Below are positions 61,169-64,000 of a stretch of DNA of 64,000 bases, piece after piece (within the stretch, counting starts at the first letter, position 1; every line of letters starts with the position of its first letter). Source of the DNA: Sanghuangporus weigelae (taxonomy: Eukaryota; Basidiomycota; Agaricomycetes; Hymenochaetales; Hymenochaetaceae); the NCBI GenBank assembly GCA_033182465.1, contig CP137326.1, positions 682,001 through 746,000 of the forward strand, given 5' to 3'. The position numbers and the translations under genes are program-made. The notes beneath the pieces were generated by a model. That model had not been told where the DNA came from. It ran no database searches and saw only the letters and a list, made by a program, of their open reading frames with translations.

Positions 61169-61358
61169 AGTGAGAATATATTATATGGTACAATAGAGTA
61201 ACTGATCGAAAGTAGGGAAACAGGAATTGTGGAAACAGTGTAAACTGATGGAAATAGTATGGATATTCAAGAAACTTCGTATATCACTTGGATCCTGAAA
61301 CGATTGAGAACCTGGGGAAGGGTCAGAGAAGTCGTATGTAATGGATTACAGAAAAAGC
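61169..61358. other. convergent 3' intergenic region
   Basis: A 190 bp convergent gap between the FAD gene and the HAM1-like gene. Confidence 0.6.
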
Positions 61359-64000
61359 TCACGCTTTAGATCTCCATCCTTCACCTTCCGCAGCAGCTGC
61401 GTCACGATCGAACTGCTTGCGGACCCAGCCAGTTTTATGGCCTTGATCGGGAAGCAGCATGGAATTCTGCTCGGGCATGATGCGGAAATGGCTATCTTTG
61501 TTAGTTTCCTTTTCGCCATTCTTCTGTTTGCTCCGCATCTGGATAAAGAATTCTTAGCCAATTTAAAAATATATTGGAGTGAGCACTCACGTCTTTAAGC
61601 AACTTCGTCTTTGAACTATCCTCAGATTCGTCGGCTTCAGCCATTCGGCTTCGCATGTCGACCAGCTTCACGTCGACGGACTCAAGCCCGGTCCGGACAG
61701 CGTCAGAAATGGCCTTTGAAACCGCCCGCTTTATGAACCCGGTACCGATTTTGCTGATAATAAGGTACAAGAAGTCGTGTTTGCTCTGCAGGGAAATCAG
61801 CTCTTTTTCGAACTCGACCGGAAAAGATTCGACGGTACTCACGTCACGGACTGCAAATTTGAGCGTATCGACGGAAACGTTCACGTTCTTCACTGTGAAA
61901 AGATGACCGTTCTCGCGCTCCATCGTGTTGCTACTTAGCCTGGCCTTGATCGTAATGCCACTCCCTCCGAGAAATACATCCGCGAGACCAGTGTCGTTCA
62001 TGGACAAACCCTTCTTGGAGCGGAAATAAAAGGCGACGTCACGGATGTCCGCCTGAATCTGAGAGAGGGTCAGAGTAAACTCGTGGTGATGCTCATCTCC
62101 TATCTCCTTGTACGGGGAAAACTTGACATAATTCTGCACGTTGACCTCGAAAATTCTAAAAGACGCCGGGTATCAGTCGACTTGCAAAGATTGAAAACCA
62201 AAGAACGCACTTTGGGAGGAAATTGCGTCCTTGGAGAGTGAAATTTTCGATGACGAAGTCTATGTTTTTACTGACAAATTCCACTCGGGAAATGGGAACA
62301 TAGCCGATCTTCTCTATCAAGGTTGGTAGAATGACCTTGCGAATGTCGGTCAAAAGGTGCGATTTGAATGCGAGTCCGCCTTCCGAGTTGAAAAGAAGAT
62401 CTTTCATAAGCTTGGTCGCGTCCTCTCCAAGACGCTTGTTGAACGGATCTTCCGACCACCCGCGGAACCAAGTTTGTATAGCGTCAAGCAGACCATCAAG
62501 ATGGGATTTGTACTTTGCGTCAAAAAACTTGCGAGACTCGGCGTGAAGCTGGTGGGCTTCACTTTCGAACTCTTGTTTCAAGACGAATCCTGACTCAAGA
62601 AGGGCCTGCATAGCAATTATTAATGAGGATACGTAGAGGAGATTCAGTGCGGTGAAACACTCTACGTACGCGTCTTGCAAACGAGTCCACCCGGCCCCAC
62701 CATTCCCGAAACTCTTCGTCAGTTTCAGCGTCCTTCTGCATGTTCCTCGCCGCACTGAACATACCCTCCATACTGCGACCATCAGCCAATCTTTCAAGTA
62801 ATGTCCTCATCTCAGACGCCGCTTGATTGAGGGTTGGATCTTCAAAGAATGAGGCCGAAGTCTGGCTAGCGCCAGACGTGGTGATCCGCTTTCCATGTCC
62901 GAAATATTTCTCGAGCTGCGAGATGAGCCATGTGATCGATTCTTGGTAGTCCTGGTGCTCTTGACATTCGACGACCACCTTCTTGAGACGATGCACTAGC
63001 TGGTCCTGGCGCTCTTTGGGAAACTGCTTTTGCAGGTATCCCTTCGCATTCTTTACTTCAGTGCTTGCTGCCTTTCTGTGCTTCTCTGGGACGCGAGAAG
63101 AGACACTTTGGAAGCGAGACTTTGCAGCCTTCTTCGAAGACACATCTTGTGAACCATTCGTGGCTGTGCTCTGAGTTTTGATATCGAGCGCGGACCGTCT
63201 TGAGCCTGTAGAAGTGTCTTCCTTCGTCTTTGTCGGTTCTCCTGTTCGACCAGCTTGTGGTGTTGCAGAAGAATCATTGCCCATTGCACCCTCCTGAAAT
63301 TCATGAGACGGAGCAGCCTGGTCGACATTTTCTACATCCTCTTTCTTTGGACGAGAGCGCTCAGCAACATTAGTAGCCGCGTCAGCAAAAATATCACGTC
63401 CAAGAATTTTTGCATCCGAAAGCAGCTTGCGTGTTTCGCTGTTACTGATAAGTAGCTTGAGCAAGGTGCGTAAATGTTCTCCCGCTATTATTTGACTCGT
63501 CAGTGACATGATGGGGGAGGCTATACTGCCTCTGCTTACCCTTTTTGCTGTCCTCTCTGGTTTCTTTACCAGAAACAGGCGCCTTCGTGTTTGGCTTCTT
63601 CTCCTTCACCGCAGCGCCAGAAGTGCGATACAGAAATTGCTGTACGACCTCATCCGCATTCTTCTCTGCGACGAATTTCCTGGCCTGTCGGGCGGTTAAT
63701 CACCAATCCTGAGAGCGACGTGTGCGCGGAAAACTCACGGTGTCAATCAGTGTGCGAGCATCATGCACTAGTTGTTTGCCATCATCGCTAAGCTCTTCTG
63801 CATTGATCGGCGAGTGATCACGGACGTAGAGTAGGGTCTCGTCAATCTGAGTATTGTCAGGCATGCGCCCATTCCGGAATGCCCGTATGACGCCATACAG
63901 GCGCATTTTTCTGTCGACATCAGCCTCTTGCTCTGATTGAACAGTAGGCGACGCAACGGAGTTCTTGGGCGGTCTGTCTGCAATAACCTTCTGAGCGACG
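61359..64000 (-). CDS. HAM1-like protein (partial, 5' end outside window)
   Basis: Multi-exon and cut by the right edge. Visible order from the N-terminal side: MRLYGVIRAFRNGRMPDNTQ, IDETLLYVRDHSPINAEELS, ARKFVAEKNADEVVQQFLY, then a disordered charged linker, EHLRTLLKLLISNSETRKLL, ILGRDIFADAATNVAERSRP, ESITWLISQLEKYFGHGKRI, MFSAARNMQKDAETDEEFRE and FFDAKYKSHLDGLLDAIQTW. The C-terminal half includes VILPTLIEKIGYVPISRVEF, FVIENFTLQGRNFLP, a beta-rich part with HHHEFTLTLSQIQADIRDVA-like DEHHHEF, and ends NSMLLPDQGHKTGW then EGEGWRSKA (stop at 61359). This order fits fungal HAM1-like N- and C-terminal domain proteins; in Neurospora ham genes act in hyphal fusion, but this family's name does not prove that role. 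The lipid-binding character (tubular lipid-binding-like) is only a guess. Confidence 0.75.

Overview
The window is nuclear DNA of a filamentous basidiomycete, most likely an Agaricomycete. It is gene-dense, with short spliceosomal introns (about 50-60 nt, GT(A/G)(A/C/T)GT donors, CTNAC-like branch sites). Conserved eukaryotic single-copy genes stand beside families known mainly from mushroom-forming fungi, such as WW-like membrane proteins, a BTB protein, and a kinase-like protein without the catalytic Asp. I found no retroelement, DNA transposon, CRISPR array or rRNA. One intron-containing tRNA-Glu is present. Species cannot be named from the sequence alone.

Layout. Positions 0.8-19.4 kb form the accessory part. 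It holds a C2H2-type regulator (-), two head-to-tail copies of an unrecognised family (P1, P2, both -), a WW-like/transmembrane gene (A, +), a third family member (P3, -), a GT90 glycosyltransferase (+), an inverted paralogue of gene A (B, -) and a BTB protein (-). tRNA-Glu(TTC) follows at 19.5 kb. Positions 19.7-32.8 kb carry an FHA/SNIP1-Pml1-like splicing factor (+), a second C2H2-type protein (-), a MYND zinc-finger protein (+), a phospholipase D of the Spo14/PLD1 class (-) and mitoribosomal protein mS41 (+). Positions 33.3-45.6 kb carry a Kre9/Knh1-like secreted protein (-), an EBP-type sterol isomerase (-), guanine deaminase (+), a kinase-like protein (-), V-ATPase subunit d (-) and Mps1 kinase (+). 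Positions 46.3-64 kb carry DAHP synthase (-), Tim9 (+), an MFS exporter (-), a multi-TM protein with a large extra domain (+), a SUR7/PalI-like four-TM protein (-), a PrxQ-type peroxiredoxin (+), an FAD flavoprotein dehydrogenase (+) and a HAM1-like protein cut by the right edge (-).

How the genes relate. Most genes are ordinary housekeeping units, many in divergent pairs sharing 190-450 bp of upstream DNA (PLD/mS41, EBP/guanine deaminase, Vma6/Mps1, DAHPS/Tim9, PalI-like/peroxiredoxin, P2/gene A). There is no operon logic. The least ordinary part is the 3.3-17.6 kb block, where two lineage-restricted families are locally duplicated around a GT90 gene. For ten multi-exon genes (P1, P2, FHA, BTB, first C2H2, mS41, Kre9-like, guanine deaminase, Tim9, Prx) and also Vma6, DAHPS, GT90, the kinase-like gene and the FAD gene I resolved splice sites by hand and the exon lengths sum to a multiple of three. 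For PLD, MFS, PalI-like, the multi-TM gene, HAM1-like and genes A/B the ends are firm but not every internal intron was fixed.
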